Shown here: positions 27,574 to 35,641 of the stretch, one piece after another
How the letters are laid out: every line of letters begins with the position of its first letter
Position numbering within the stretch: position 1 is the first letter of the stretch
The notes under the pieces: model-generated
What the model was told of the DNA's origin: nothing
The model's database searches: none
Seen by the model: the letters and a program-made list of their open reading frames with translations, nothing else
Made by a program: the position numbers and the translations under genes
Source of the DNA: Pseudomonas sp. TH43
Lineage (GTDB): Bacteria; Pseudomonadota; Gammaproteobacteria; Pseudomonadales; Pseudomonadaceae
Length of the DNA stretch: 64,000 nucleotides
Assembly: GCF_016650635.1 (NCBI RefSeq)
Contig: NZ_JAEKFI010000003.1
Location: 186,001 to 250,000, forward strand
Reading direction: 5' to 3'

Positions 27574-29844
27574 TCAACGAGCCGTGATTTTCCAGGCGCG
27601 GTGGATCTTGGTATTGCGGGCAAAATCCGGATCAATGGTCTGTGCGCTGATTTCCTCGACCGCGTACCGCTCGGCCAAGTTTTCTTCCAACTGGAACTTG
27701 CGGAAGTTGTTGGAGAAGTACAACACGCCCCCCGGTGCCAGGCGGGCCATGGCCAGGTCGATCAACTGCACCTGATCACGCTGCACGTCGAAGATGCCTT
27801 CCATGCGCTTGGAGTTGGAGAAGGTTGGCGGATCGATGAAGATCAGGTCGTACTCTTCACGGCAGCTTTCCAGCCACACCATCACATCGCCCTGCTCCAG
27901 ACGGTTCTTGTCCGAAAAACCGTTCAGCGACAGGTTGCGGCGCGCCCAGTCGAGGTAGGTTTTCGACAGGTCGACGCTGGTGGTGCTGCGCGCGCCACCC
28001 TTGGCCGCGTGCACGCTGGCGGTCGCGGTGTAGCAATACAGATTGAGGAAACGCTTGCCCTCGGCCTCTTTCTGAATGCGCATGCGCATCGGACGGTGAT
28101 CGAGGAACAGGCCGGTGTCGAGGTAGTCGGTGAGGTTGACCAGCAACTTCACGCCGCCCTCGCTGACTTCGTTGAACTTGCCCTGCGCGGCCTGACGCTC
28201 GTACTGCTTGGTGCCGCTCTGACGCTCGCGGCGCTTGACCACCACGCGGCTCTTGTCGACGTTCAGCGCCTGCGGAATGGCTGCCAGCGCATCGAACATG
28301 CGCGCCGAGGCCTTTTCCGGGTCGATGGACTTCGGCGCGGCGTATTCCTGAACATGCACCCAGTCGTGGTACAGATCGATCGCCATCGCGTATTCAGGCA
28401 TGTCGGCATCGTAGACGCGGTAGCAATCAATGCCTTCGCGCTTGACCCACTTGCCCATGGCCTTGAGGTTCTTTTGCAGACGGTTGGCAAACATCTGCCC
28501 GCCTTCGCTCAAGCGTGGCTGCTCGATCACTGGCGCCGGGGCTGGCGTCGGTTTGATCGGGTTGCCGTTCTTGTTGAACTTGCGCTCTTGCGGCTCGTCC
28601 GGGGTCTGATCGTAAGCCGCTTGCTCGCGCTCGGCCTGACGCTGCTCAGGTGTGCGACGTTCGCCGGTGACGAACTGATCCGGCAGCACTTTGATCAACA
28701 GCAGCTTGCACGGCAACGCGCCGTTCCAGAACGAATACTGTTTGTGGCTGCGAATGCCCATGCGCTTGCCCAGATCCGGCGCGCCAGTGAATACCGCCGC
28801 CTCCCAGTTCAGACAGGCCTGACGCAGACGCTCGCCAAGGTTCTGATAGAGGTACAGCAAGCTGGCTTCATCGCCGAGACGCTCGCCGTACGGCGGGTTG
28901 CAGATGACCAGGCCTTTCTGGTTCTGATCCGGGCGCGGCTCGAAGGTCGCGACTTCGCCCTGATAGATCTTGATCCACTCGCTCAGGCCCGCACGCTCAA
29001 CGTTGTTGCGGCCCGGCTGAATCAGGCGTGGATCGGCTTCGTAACCGCGAATCCACAGCGGTGGCTTGGCCAGACCGGCAGCGGCACGTTCAACGGCTTC
29101 TTCGTGAAGTTTTTTCCACAGCGCCGGCACGTGACCGAGCCACGCGGTAAAACCCCACTGCTCACGACGCAGGTTCGGCGCCATGTCGGCGGCGATCATC
29201 GCAGCTTCGACGAGGAACGTACCGACACCGCACATCGGGTCAGCCAGCGCGCCGCCTTCAGCGGCAATACGTGGCCAGCCGGAACGGATCAGGATGGCGG
29301 CTGCGAGGTTTTCCTTCAGCGGCGCTGCGCCCTGCTGCAAGCGATAGCCGCGCTGGTGCAAGCTGTGGCCAGAGAGATCGAGGGAGAGAATCGCTTCGCC
29401 GCGATCAAGGCGCAGGTGAATGCGCAGGTCCGGATTGAGTTTGTCGATCGACGGACGGTCGCCTTGCGGGGTACGCAGTTTGTCGACGATGGCATCTTTG
29501 ACTTTCAGGGCGCCGAAGTGGGTGTTGTCGATGCCCGAGCCATGGCCGCTGAATTCAACGGCAAGGGTGCCGTCGTTGAGCATGTGATCTTGCCATTCGA
29601 TGTCGAGGACGCCGTGGTACAGGTCTTCGGCGTCTTTCATCGGGAAGCGCTTGAGCACCAGCAGCACTCGGTTGGCCAGACGCGACCAGAGGCACAGGCG
29701 ATAAGCAGTTTCCATGGTCGCCATGCCACGCACGGCGGAAGTGTGCTCGCGCGCTTCTTCAAGGCCAAGCCCGACGGCTTCCTCGATGAGCAGGCCTTCA
29801 AGGCCTTTAGGGCAAGTGAGGAAGAGTTCAAAACGGTCGGACAT
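27574..29844 (-). CDS. rlmL: Bifunctional 23S rRNA methyltransferase RlmKL
   Basis: 756 residues, matching the fused E. coli enzyme. The N-terminal half has a THUMP domain and the RlmL methyltransferase with NPPYGERLG (near 313-321), which makes m2G2445. The C-terminal RlmK half has a SAM fold (LNLYCYTATASVHAA) and FIDPPTFSNS, which makes m7G2069. A charged linker with EREQAAYDQTPDEP lies between them. It acts on 23S rRNA during 50S assembly. It is divergent from the ribosome-hibernation gene rmf. Confidence 0.96.
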   Translation of the reverse strand: MSDRFELFLTCPKGLEGLLIEEAVGLGLEEAREHTSAVRGMATMETAYRLCLWSRLANRVLLVLKRFPMKDAEDLYHGVLDIEWQDHMLNDGTLAVEFSGHGSGIDNTHFGALKVKDAIVDKLRTPQGDRPSIDKLNPDLRIHLRLDRGEAILSLDLSGHSLHQRGYRLQQGAAPLKENLAAAILIRSGWPRIAAEGGALADPMCGVGTFLVEAAMIAADMAPNLRREQWGFTAWLGHVPALWKKLHEEAVERAAAGLAKPPLWIRGYEADPRLIQPGRNNVERAGLSEWIKIYQGEVATFEPRPDQNQKGLVICNPPYGERLGDEASLLYLYQNLGERLRQACLNWEAAVFTGAPDLGKRMGIRSHKQYSFWNGALPCKLLLIKVLPDQFVTGERRTPEQRQAEREQAAYDQTPDEPQERKFNKNGNPIKPTPAPAPVIEQPRLSEGGQMFANRLQKNLKAMGKWVKREGIDCYRVYDADMPEYAMAIDLYHDWVHVQEYAAPKSIDPEKASARMFDALAAIPQALNVDKSRVVVKRRERQSGTKQYERQAAQGKFNEVSEGGVKLLVNLTDYLDTGLFLDHRPMRMRIQKEAEGKRFLNLYCYTATASVHAAKGGARSTTSVDLSKTYLDWARRNLSLNGFSDKNRLEQGDVMVWLESCREEYDLIFIDPPTFSNSKRMEGIFDVQRDQVQLIDLAMARLAPGGVLYFSNNFRKFQLEENLAERYAVEEISAQTIDPDFARNTKIHRAWKITAR

Positions 29845-30375
29845 GGTATTTCCAGAGCCTTTGGCTAGTGAATCGGCAACGCATTGCCGATCCGGTTTTC
29901 AATCAGGCACTTTTCTTAAAGAGCGCCCGCGTGGCACGAAGGTGTGCCGTTCCATCCCCGCTGCTCGGGTTAAAAGAGCTTAGATGCAAGGACAGATAAA
30001 AAAGTTGATGAAACAAAAAGTCTTAAAGCGACCCTTCGTCGCTTAGTACCCCAGCGTAAACGTGGGTCATTCTCACTAAAGAATTAAACCCATCATCCAG
30101 CGCGGGGCCGATCATACCGGGGTTTGCTGAAAAAACACTCATGAAACCCTCAGTTACTTATGGCTGTAGCACTACTTTCGTTACGTCCTTATGACAAAAC
30201 GATCATTCCCTCGGTGTGACTCATTGGTTAGAACTGAACACAGGTTGACGTCGCAACGGCGTCAACACCTTGGCTCGCCACGCCGGCAGCGAGCCGCAGC
30301 ACGGCAGGTTTTTTCTGCCAGACCTCGATTGAGGTCGACGCGACACAAACAGTCAACAAGTGAGGGAAACACCCT
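29845..30375. other. Divergent rlmL-rmf intergenic region
   Basis: 531 bases without a convincing gene. It includes a perfect hairpin AAGCGAC-CCTTC-GTCGCTT (30026-30044) which on the minus strand is followed by a T-rich stretch, so it could act as a weak terminator or leader structure before rlmL. The 3' part must hold the rmf promoter and leader, but I cannot assign boxes. A 62-codon frame overlapping the rmf start looks spurious. Confidence 0.4.
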
Positions 30376-30591
30376 ATGAGAAGACTTAAGCGTGATCCGT
30401 TGGAAAGAGCATTTTTGCGCGGATATCAATATGGCGTTGGTGGCAAATCCCGTGAGCTTTGCCCATTTACTCTACCGTCGGTACGCCAAGCCTGGATTAA
30501 CGGCTGGCGAGAAGGACGCGGCGACAACTGGGACGGTATGACCGGCACTGCGGGAATCCACAGACTCAACGAACTTCACGCCGTCGGCTGA
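30376..30591 (+). CDS. rmf: Ribosome modulation factor
   Basis: 71 residues. It is recognised from MRRLKRDPLERAFLRGYQYG, followed by GKSRELCPF and RQAWINGWREGRGDNWDGM. RMF binds the 30S subunit near the anti-Shine-Dalgarno sequence and dimerises 70S ribosomes into inactive 100S particles in stationary phase. GAGGGAAA precedes the ATG. It is monocistronic with its own terminator; growth-phase control is expected from the family but cannot be read from the promoter here. Confidence 0.96.
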   Translation: MRRLKRDPLERAFLRGYQYGVGGKSRELCPFTLPSVRQAWINGWREGRGDNWDGMTGTAGIHRLNELHAVG

Positions 30592-30676
30592 CACAGGGCA
30601 TTTATTCCGACACGACAATCTGAATTTGTAACGACTTACCATGCACGTCCTTCCCGGACGGCGGGCTGCGGCCCAG

Positions 30677-30702
30677 GGGCTCCTTCGAGGAGCCCTTTTT
30701 TA
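30677..30702 (+). terminator. rmf terminator
   Basis: GGGCTCC-TTCG-AGGAGCCC followed by six T residues. The UUCG tetraloop makes it a very stable intrinsic terminator. Confidence 0.93.
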
Positions 30703-30768
30703 TGCCTGAAAATACCGCAGCATGCAGATTATTGTGATTACTGGATTTTCAGAAATGACTGGATCCTG

Positions 30769-30898
30769 TGGCGAGGGGATTCATCCCCGTTGGGCTGCGA
30801 AGCAGCCCCAAAACCTTCCACCTCAGTGTGTCAGGTAGATTGAGGATTCTGACTTCACGACTGCTGCGCAGCCGAACGGGGATAAATCCCCTCGCCAC
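30769..30898. repeat. Extragenic palindrome of the GTGGCGAGGGGATTTATCCC family
   Basis: Long inverted repeat with outer GTGGCGAGGGGATTCATCCC and its complement and inner GAAGCAGCCC/CGCAGCCGAA arms, the same family as 5780-5912. It fills most of the gap between rmf and pyrD. Confidence 0.9.
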
Positions 30899-30944
30899 AA
30901 AGCCCCTCTCCACAAAGCCCCTCACAACAAGCCTTCGGCAAGCC

Positions 30945-31964
30945 TCAGCGCAGGGCGGCGATGGCGTCTACCGATTCGCGGATCAGTGCCGGGCCTTTGT
31001 AGATGAAACCAGAGTAAATCTGCACCAGGCTGGCACCGGCGAGGATATTCTCGGCGGCGTGTTTGCCTTCGGTGATGCCGCCAGCCGCGATGATCGGCAG
31101 ACGACCAGCCAGTTCACCCGCCAGCACCTTCACGGTATTCGTGCTCTTCTCACGCACAGGCGCGCCCGACAGACCGCCCGCCTCGTCACCATGTTCCATG
31201 CCTTCAACACCGACACGGCTCAGGGTGGTATTGGTCGCGATCACCGCGTCCATGCCCGTTTCGATCAACGCCTGAGCCACTTGCGCGGTTTCTTCGTCGG
31301 TCATGTCCGGGGCAATCTTGATTGCCAGCGGCACATGTTTGCCATGACGCAAGGCCAGTTCAGCGCGGCGCGTGGCCAGATCGGCCAGCAATTGCTTGAG
31401 CGAATCACCGAACTGCAAACTGCGCAGGCCCGGGGTGTTCGGCGAGCTGACGTTGACCGTAATGTAGCTGGCGTGGGCGTAGACCTTGTCCAGGCAGATC
31501 AGGTAATCGTCGACGGCGCGCTCGACCGGCGTATCGAAGTTCTTGCCGATATTGATACCCAGCACGCCTCGGTATTTCGCCGCAGCGACCCGCGCCAGCA
31601 GGTTATCGACACCGAGGTTGTTGAAACCCATGCGGTTGATGATCGCCTCGGCTTCCGGCAAGCGGAAGATCCGTGGTTTCGGGTTGCCCGGCTGTGGACG
31701 CGGGGTCACGGTGCCGATTTCGACAAAACCGAAACCCAGTTGCGCGAAACCGTCGATGGCCGCGCCGTTCTTGTCCAGACCCGCAGCCAGACCCACAGGG
31801 TTAGGGAATTCCAGGCCCATGACCGTCACCGGCACACTTGCCGGTTTCTTGCACAGCAAGCCGTTGAGGCCCAAACGCCCACCCGCGCCGATCAGATCCA
31901 GCGACAGATCGTGGGAGGTTTCCGGGGAGAGTTTGAACAACAGCTGACGGGCCAGGGTGTACAT
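30945..31964 (-). CDS. pyrD: Dihydroorotate dehydrogenase, class 2 (quinone)
   Basis: 339 residues. The N-terminal amphipathic helix ([15 protein letters not shown]) marks the membrane-associated class 2 enzyme. FMN-barrel motifs are [27 protein letters not shown] and [11 protein letters not shown], the last bearing the catalytic Ser typical of class 2, with IAAGGI near the end. It oxidises dihydroorotate to orotate, passing electrons to ubiquinone. I place the start at 31964, where the amphipathic helix begins; the in-frame extension upstream is Arg/Pro-rich and unlike the family. Confidence 0.96.
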   Translation of the reverse strand: MYTLARQLLFKLSPETSHDLSLDLIGAGGRLGLNGLLCKKPASVPVTVMGLEFPNPVGLAAGLDKNGAAIDGFAQLGFGFVEIGTVTPRPQPGNPKPRIFRLPEAEAIINRMGFNNLGVDNLLARVAAAKYRGVLGINIGKNFDTPVERAVDDYLICLDKVYAHASYITVNVSSPNTPGLRSLQFGDSLKQLLADLATRRAELALRHGKHVPLAIKIAPDMTDEETAQVAQALIETGMDAVIATNTTLSRVGVEGMEHGDEAGGLSGAPVREKSTNTVKVLAGELAGRLPIIAAGGITEGKHAAENILAGASLVQIYSGFIYKGPALIRESVDAIAALR

Positions 31965-32054
31965 GGGCGGCGATGACTCGGGCGGCGAAAAGAGGCGGCG
32001 ATTATAGCCGGGCATCGACCTGCGGCGCGAGGCGCACACACAAATCGTCATGAC

Positions 32055-32070
32055 TGGCATATGCCTTGCA
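32055..32070 (+). promoter_or_regulatory. Sigma-54 promoter of nasST
   Basis: TGGCATATGCCTTGCA: the invariant GG (32056-32057) and GC (32068-32069) are exactly 10 bp apart, and flanking bases fit TGGCA...TTGCA. Transcription should begin near 32080, just before the predicted hexaloop leader. Confidence 0.65.
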
Positions 32071-32086
32071 CTTTCCCTCCCATCAG

Positions 32087-32174
32087 CTCGCAGGCCAATG
32101 GCGGCAAGTGGGCAAGGACAATGGCGTCGTCCCCGGTTTTTGCCTTTGCGAAGGCCGGGACGGCGTTTTTTTTT
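32087..32174 (+). promoter_or_regulatory. Predicted ANTAR (NasT) antitermination leader upstream of nasS
   Basis: Two hairpins with identical six-base loops AATGGC (A1, G4). P1 is CTCGC-AG-GCC, loop 32097-32102, GGC-AA-GTGGG; P2 is GAC, loop 32120-32125, GTC. The P2 3' arm is shared with the 5' arm of a strong terminator: CGTCGTCCCCGG (32125-32136) pairs with CCGGGACGGCG (32155-32165), followed by nine T. The T tract ends 13 bases before the nasS ATG. Stems are shorter than in the two sister leaders, but the loop rule and the overlap are kept. Binding by NasT is inferred. Confidence 0.6.
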
Positions 32175-32187
32175 GAGGTGGCTTCAT

Positions 32188-33399
32188 ATGAACGAACCGT
32201 CCGTCGGGCCACTGGCCTGGGTCAATGGCAGCGATGCTCCGGAAAAGAGTGCAATCAACCTCGGTTTCATGGCCCTGAGCGATTGCGCCTCGGTGGTGGT
32301 GGCTGCCACGCAAGGCTTCGCCCAACCTTACGGATTGACGCTTAACCTCAAGCGCCAGACCTCTTGGGCAGGATTGCGCGACAAACTGGTCAGTGGCGAA
32401 CTCGATGCCGCCCACAGCCTTTACGGCCTGATCTACGCCGTGCATCTGGGCATCGGCGGCGTCGCCCCGACAGATATGGCGGTGCTGATGGGCCTGAACC
32501 AGAACGGCCAAAGCCTCAACCTGTCCCAAGGCCTGCAAAGTCTCGGCGTGACCAGTCCTGAAGCGCTGGATCGCCACGTGCACCAAAGCCGCGCAAAACT
32601 CACCTTCGCCCAGACGTTTCCCACAGGCACCCACGCGATGTGGCTGTATTACTGGCTGGCGAGTCAGGGCATTCATCCGTTGCGGGATGTCAACAGCGTG
32701 GTCGTGCCACCGCCGCAAATGGTCGCCCACCTGCAAGCCGGGCGCATCGACGGCTTTTGTGTCGGCGAACCGTGGGCAGCCAGCGCGGTACATCAGGGTC
32801 TCGGTTGTACCCTCGCCACGAGCCAGACCATCTGGCCTGACCACCCGGAGAAAGTTCTCGGCTGCACCCGCGAGTTTGTCGAGCAATACCCCAACACCGC
32901 ACGGGCACTGGTGATGGCCATCCTTGAAGCCAGTCGTTTTATTGAAGAGAGCCCGGAAAATCGCCGCAGCACCGCGCAGCTGCTCAGCGCGCCGGAGTAT
33001 CTGGACGCGCCGGTGGCCTGCATCGAGCCGCGTTTTCTCGGCGACTATGCCGATGGTCTGGGCCATCGCTGGCAAGACCCGCACGCCCTGGGGTTTCATG
33101 GCAAAGGCGAAGTCAATTTGCCGTATCTCTCCGACGGCATGTGGTTCATGACCCAATTCCGCCGCTGGGGTTTGCTGCGCGAAGACCCCGACTACCTCGC
33201 CGTGGCCCGTCAGGTTCAGCAGCTCGACCTCTATCGCCAAGCGGCCACCGCAGTCGGCGTAGCGGCTTGGGCCACGGACATGCGCAGCAGCCAGTTGCTC
33301 GACGGCAAAGTCTGGGACGGCAGCGATCCCGCCGGTTATGCGCGCAGTTTCAAGCTGCACGCGATGAGCGACGACGTCGCCCTTCTCGCCCACCGCTGA
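32188..33399 (+). CDS. nasS: Nitrate sensor NasS
   Basis: 403 residues of the NrtA/CmpA periplasmic-binding fold but without a signal peptide, as expected for the cytoplasmic sensor. It carries family motifs LGFMALSDCASVVVA, GELDAAHSLYGLIYA, PPPQMVAHLQAGRIDGFCVG and EPWAASAV. In related bacteria NasS binds NasT and releases it when nitrate or nitrite is present. The ATG at 32188 follows TTGAGGTGG; the longer in-frame extension would be translated from the terminator leader and is rejected. nasT starts 15 nt downstream. Confidence 0.93.
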   Translation: MNEPSVGPLAWVNGSDAPEKSAINLGFMALSDCASVVVAATQGFAQPYGLTLNLKRQTSWAGLRDKLVSGELDAAHSLYGLIYAVHLGIGGVAPTDMAVLMGLNQNGQSLNLSQGLQSLGVTSPEALDRHVHQSRAKLTFAQTFPTGTHAMWLYYWLASQGIHPLRDVNSVVVPPPQMVAHLQAGRIDGFCVGEPWAASAVHQGLGCTLATSQTIWPDHPEKVLGCTREFVEQYPNTARALVMAILEASRFIEESPENRRSTAQLLSAPEYLDAPVACIEPRFLGDYADGLGHRWQDPHALGFHGKGEVNLPYLSDGMWFMTQFRRWGLLREDPDYLAVARQVQQLDLYRQAATAVGVAAWATDMRSSQLLDGKVWDGSDPAGYARSFKLHAMSDDVALLAHR

Positions 33400-33414
33400 C
33401 AGGAGACCGCGAAC

Positions 33415-33990
33415 ATGTTGCGCATTCTGCTGATCAACGACACGGCGAAAAAAGTCGGTCGCCTGCAAGCCGCGTTAACCGAAGCCGGTTTTGAGGTCAT
33501 CGACGAGTCCGGCCTGACCATCGACCTGCCCGCACGCGTCGAAACGGTGCGCCCTGACGTGATCCTGATCGATACCGAGTCACCGAGCCGCGATGTCATG
33601 GAACAAGTGGTGCTGGTCAGCCGCGACCAGCCACGGCCGATCGTGATGTTTACCGATGAACATGATCCGGGGGTGATGCGCCAGGCGATCAAGTCCGGGG
33701 TCAGTGCCTACATCGTCGAGGGAATTCACGCACAGCGTTTGCAGCCGATTCTGGATGTGGCGATGGCGCGCTTCGAGAGCGATCAGGCCTTGCGCGCGCA
33801 GCTTCAGGCCCGTGACCAGCAACTGGCCGAGCGCAAGCGCATCGAGCTGGCCAAGGGATTGCTGATGAAAATGAAGGACTGCAATGAGGAAGAGGCCTAC
33901 ACGCTGATGCGCCGCCAGGCGATGAGCCGGCAGCAGAAGCTGATTCAGGTGGCGGAGCAGATTATTGCAATGAGCGAATTGCTGGGCTGA
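33415..33990 (+). CDS. nasT: ANTAR-domain antiterminator NasT
   Basis: 191 residues. An N-terminal receiver-like domain (MLRILLINDTAKK, ILIDTESPSRD) has one acidic-pocket position as Asn, suggesting that phosphorylation is not the switch. A coiled linker and the C-terminal ANTAR RNA-binding domain (AERKRIELAKGLLMKMKDCN onwards) follow. The protein is predicted to bind paired hexaloop hairpins and prevent terminator formation. Three such leaders lie within 6 kb (before nasS, the transporter and nirB). It is partnered with NasS encoded upstream. Confidence 0.95.
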   Translation: MLRILLINDTAKKVGRLQAALTEAGFEVIDESGLTIDLPARVETVRPDVILIDTESPSRDVMEQVVLVSRDQPRPIVMFTDEHDPGVMRQAIKSGVSAYIVEGIHAQRLQPILDVAMARFESDQALRAQLQARDQQLAERKRIELAKGLLMKMKDCNEEEAYTLMRRQAMSRQQKLIQVAEQIIAMSELLG

Positions 33991-34010
33991 GGCGTTCTCA
34001 CCGCTGAGGA

Positions 34011-34190
34011 GCCCCTCACCCTAGCCTTCTCCCCGAGGGAGAGGGCTAGGGTGAGGTGTCTGACGTCAAACATCGACCTGAAAGACCGAGTCGATTATGG
34101 ATTCACAGCAGAAATCACAGGTCGGCGTACTTCGCGAGTATCCCCCAATCAGTCCCCTCTCCCTCCGGGAGAGGGCCAGGGTGAGGGGCT
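34011..34190. repeat. Extragenic repeat, CCCTCACCCTAGCCCTCTCC family
   Basis: Two outward arms of the same family as 22639-22790, each containing a GAGGGAGA-type hairpin, between nasT and the next promoter. Confidence 0.85.
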
Positions 34191-34207
34191 TTTGATTTTC
34201 CGGCTGT

Positions 34208-34222
34208 TGGCACAAATCTCGC
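34208..34222 (+). promoter_or_regulatory. Sigma-54 promoter of the nitrate transporter operon
   Basis: TGGCACAAATCTCGC with GG (34209-34210) and GC (34221-34222) 10 bp apart. The TGGCAC half is canonical and the -12 half is CGC, not TGC. Expected start is near 34234, immediately before the first hexaloop hairpin. Confidence 0.65.
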
Positions 34223-34236
34223 TATATAAACGCACA

Positions 34237-34321
34237 GGTAACCAACGGCGGTTGCCCCACCCACGACAAAGACGTCGCTCACCCGGTCGCCCTCTCCGGC
34301 GATTCAGGTAGCGGCGTTTTT
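34237..34321 (+). promoter_or_regulatory. ANTAR (NasT) antitermination leader upstream of the nitrate transporter
   Basis: P1 is GGTAACC-AACGGC-GGTTGCC (34237-34256), a 7-bp stem with hexaloop A1/G4. P2 is CGAC-AAAGAC-GTCG (34264-34277), again A1/G4. The P2 3' arm GTCG is the beginning of a terminator whose arms are GTCGCT/AGCGGC, ACC/GGT and GTCGCC/GGCGAT (34274-34315), followed by GTTTTTG. P2 and the terminator are mutually exclusive, the hallmark of ANTAR-controlled leaders. Confidence 0.8.
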
Positions 34322-34422
34322 GCGTTTTGGCCCCACAGCCCGGGGCCGGTGGTGCGGCCGTGGCGGCGCCCCACTTGCTGTTGCATGACTCCTTTCGAGA
34401 CTCTTTTCAGCTGAGGTGCGCG

Positions 34423-35634
34423 ATGAATTCAAGCTTCTGGAAATCCGGCCACACCCCGACCCTGTTCGCAGCCTTCCTGTATTTCGACCTGAGCTTCATG
34501 GTCTGGTACCTGCTCGGCCCGCTCGCGGTGCAGATCGCCGCCGACCTGCACCTGACCACCCAACAACGCGGCCTCGTCGTCGCCACGCCGATCCTCGCCG
34601 GCGCCGTACTGCGCTTCATCATGGGCATGCTTGCCGATCGACTGTCGCCGAAAACCGCAGGGCTGATCGGTCAGGTCATTGTCATTTGCGCACTGTTTGG
34701 CGCCTGGAAACTCGGTATCCACAGTTATGAACAAGCGCTGATACTCGGTCTGTTCCTCGGTATGGCCGGCGCCTCATTCGCGGTAGCCCTTCCGTTGGCG
34801 TCGCAATGGTATCCGCCGCAGCATCAGGGCAAAGCCATGGGCATTGCTGGCGCGGGCAACTCCGGCACGGTATTGGCCGCGCTGATTGCTCCGGTGCTCG
34901 CGGCTTCGTTCGGCTGGAGCAACGTCTTCGGTTTCGCGCTGATTCCATTGATCCTGACGCTGGTGCTGTTTGCCTGGCTGGCGAAAAACGCTCCGCAGCG
35001 ACCAAAAGCCAAAGCCATGGCCGATTACTTCAAAGCCTTGGGTGATCGTGACAGTTGGTGGTTCATGTTTTTCTACAGTGTGACCTTCGGCGGCTTCATT
35101 GGCCTGGCCAGCGCCCTGCCCGGCTACTTCAACGACCAGTACGGCTTGAGCCCGGTCACCGCCGGTTACTACACCGCGGCCTGCGTATTCGGCGGCAGTT
35201 TGATGCGGCCGTTGGGCGGCGCGCTGGCGGATCGCTTTGGCGGCATCCGCACGTTGCTGGCGATGTACACCGTCGCCGCCATCTGCATCGCCGCTGTCGG
35301 TTTCAACCTGCCAAGTTCCTACGCGGCGCTCGCCCTTTTCGTCTGCACCATGCTCGGTTTAGGGGCAGGCAACGGCGCGGTTTTCCAACTGGTACCGCAG
35401 CGTTTTCGCCTTGAAATAGGCGTGATGACCGGATTGATCGGCATGGCAGGCGGCATCGGTGGTTTCGCCTTGGCGGCCGGCATGGGCGCGATCAAACAGA
35501 GCACCGGCAGCTATCAACTGGCCCTGTGGTTGTTCGCCAGCCTTGGCGTGCTGGCGTGGTTTGGCCTGCACGGTGTCAAGCGTCGCTGGAGAACCACTTG
35601 GGGCTCGGCGGCGGTGACGGCGGCGCGAGTCTGA
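34423..35634 (+). CDS. nasA: Nitrate/nitrite transporter, NarK/NasA type MFS
   Basis: 403 residues with about 12 transmembrane helices. Family motifs include FDLSFMVWYLLGPL at the first helix, GMLADRLSPK in the helix 2-3 loop and the nitrate-signature glycine-rich helices GIAGAGNSGTVLAALIAP and GLGAGNGAVFQLVP. It imports nitrate across the inner membrane for assimilation. The ATG at 34423 is preceded by GAGG at six bases. The longer in-frame ORF runs through the leader and is not credible. The kinase/phosphatase gene starts 7 nt after its stop, in the same operon. Confidence 0.93.
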   Translation: MNSSFWKSGHTPTLFAAFLYFDLSFMVWYLLGPLAVQIAADLHLTTQQRGLVVATPILAGAVLRFIMGMLADRLSPKTAGLIGQVIVICALFGAWKLGIHSYEQALILGLFLGMAGASFAVALPLASQWYPPQHQGKAMGIAGAGNSGTVLAALIAPVLAASFGWSNVFGFALIPLILTLVLFAWLAKNAPQRPKAKAMADYFKALGDRDSWWFMFFYSVTFGGFIGLASALPGYFNDQYGLSPVTAGYYTAACVFGGSLMRPLGGALADRFGGIRTLLAMYTVAAICIAAVGFNLPSSYAALALFVCTMLGLGAGNGAVFQLVPQRFRLEIGVMTGLIGMAGGIGGFALAAGMGAIKQSTGSYQLALWLFASLGVLAWFGLHGVKRRWRTTWGSAAVTAARV

Positions 35635-35641
35635 GACGTCG

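Noticed and set aside
27505-29868. 787-codon open frame on the plus strand opposite rlmL
   Set aside because: Antisense shadow; no recognisable domain and no ribosome site.
30191-30379. 62-codon frame ending over the rmf start
   Set aside because: Arg/Ser/Gln-rich, no similarity I recognise, no good ribosome site, and it overlaps the rmf leader.
32050-32187. N-terminal extension of nasS through the upstream leader
   Set aside because: It would translate the hexaloop hairpins and terminator; the ATG at 32188 has a ribosome site and matches the family start.
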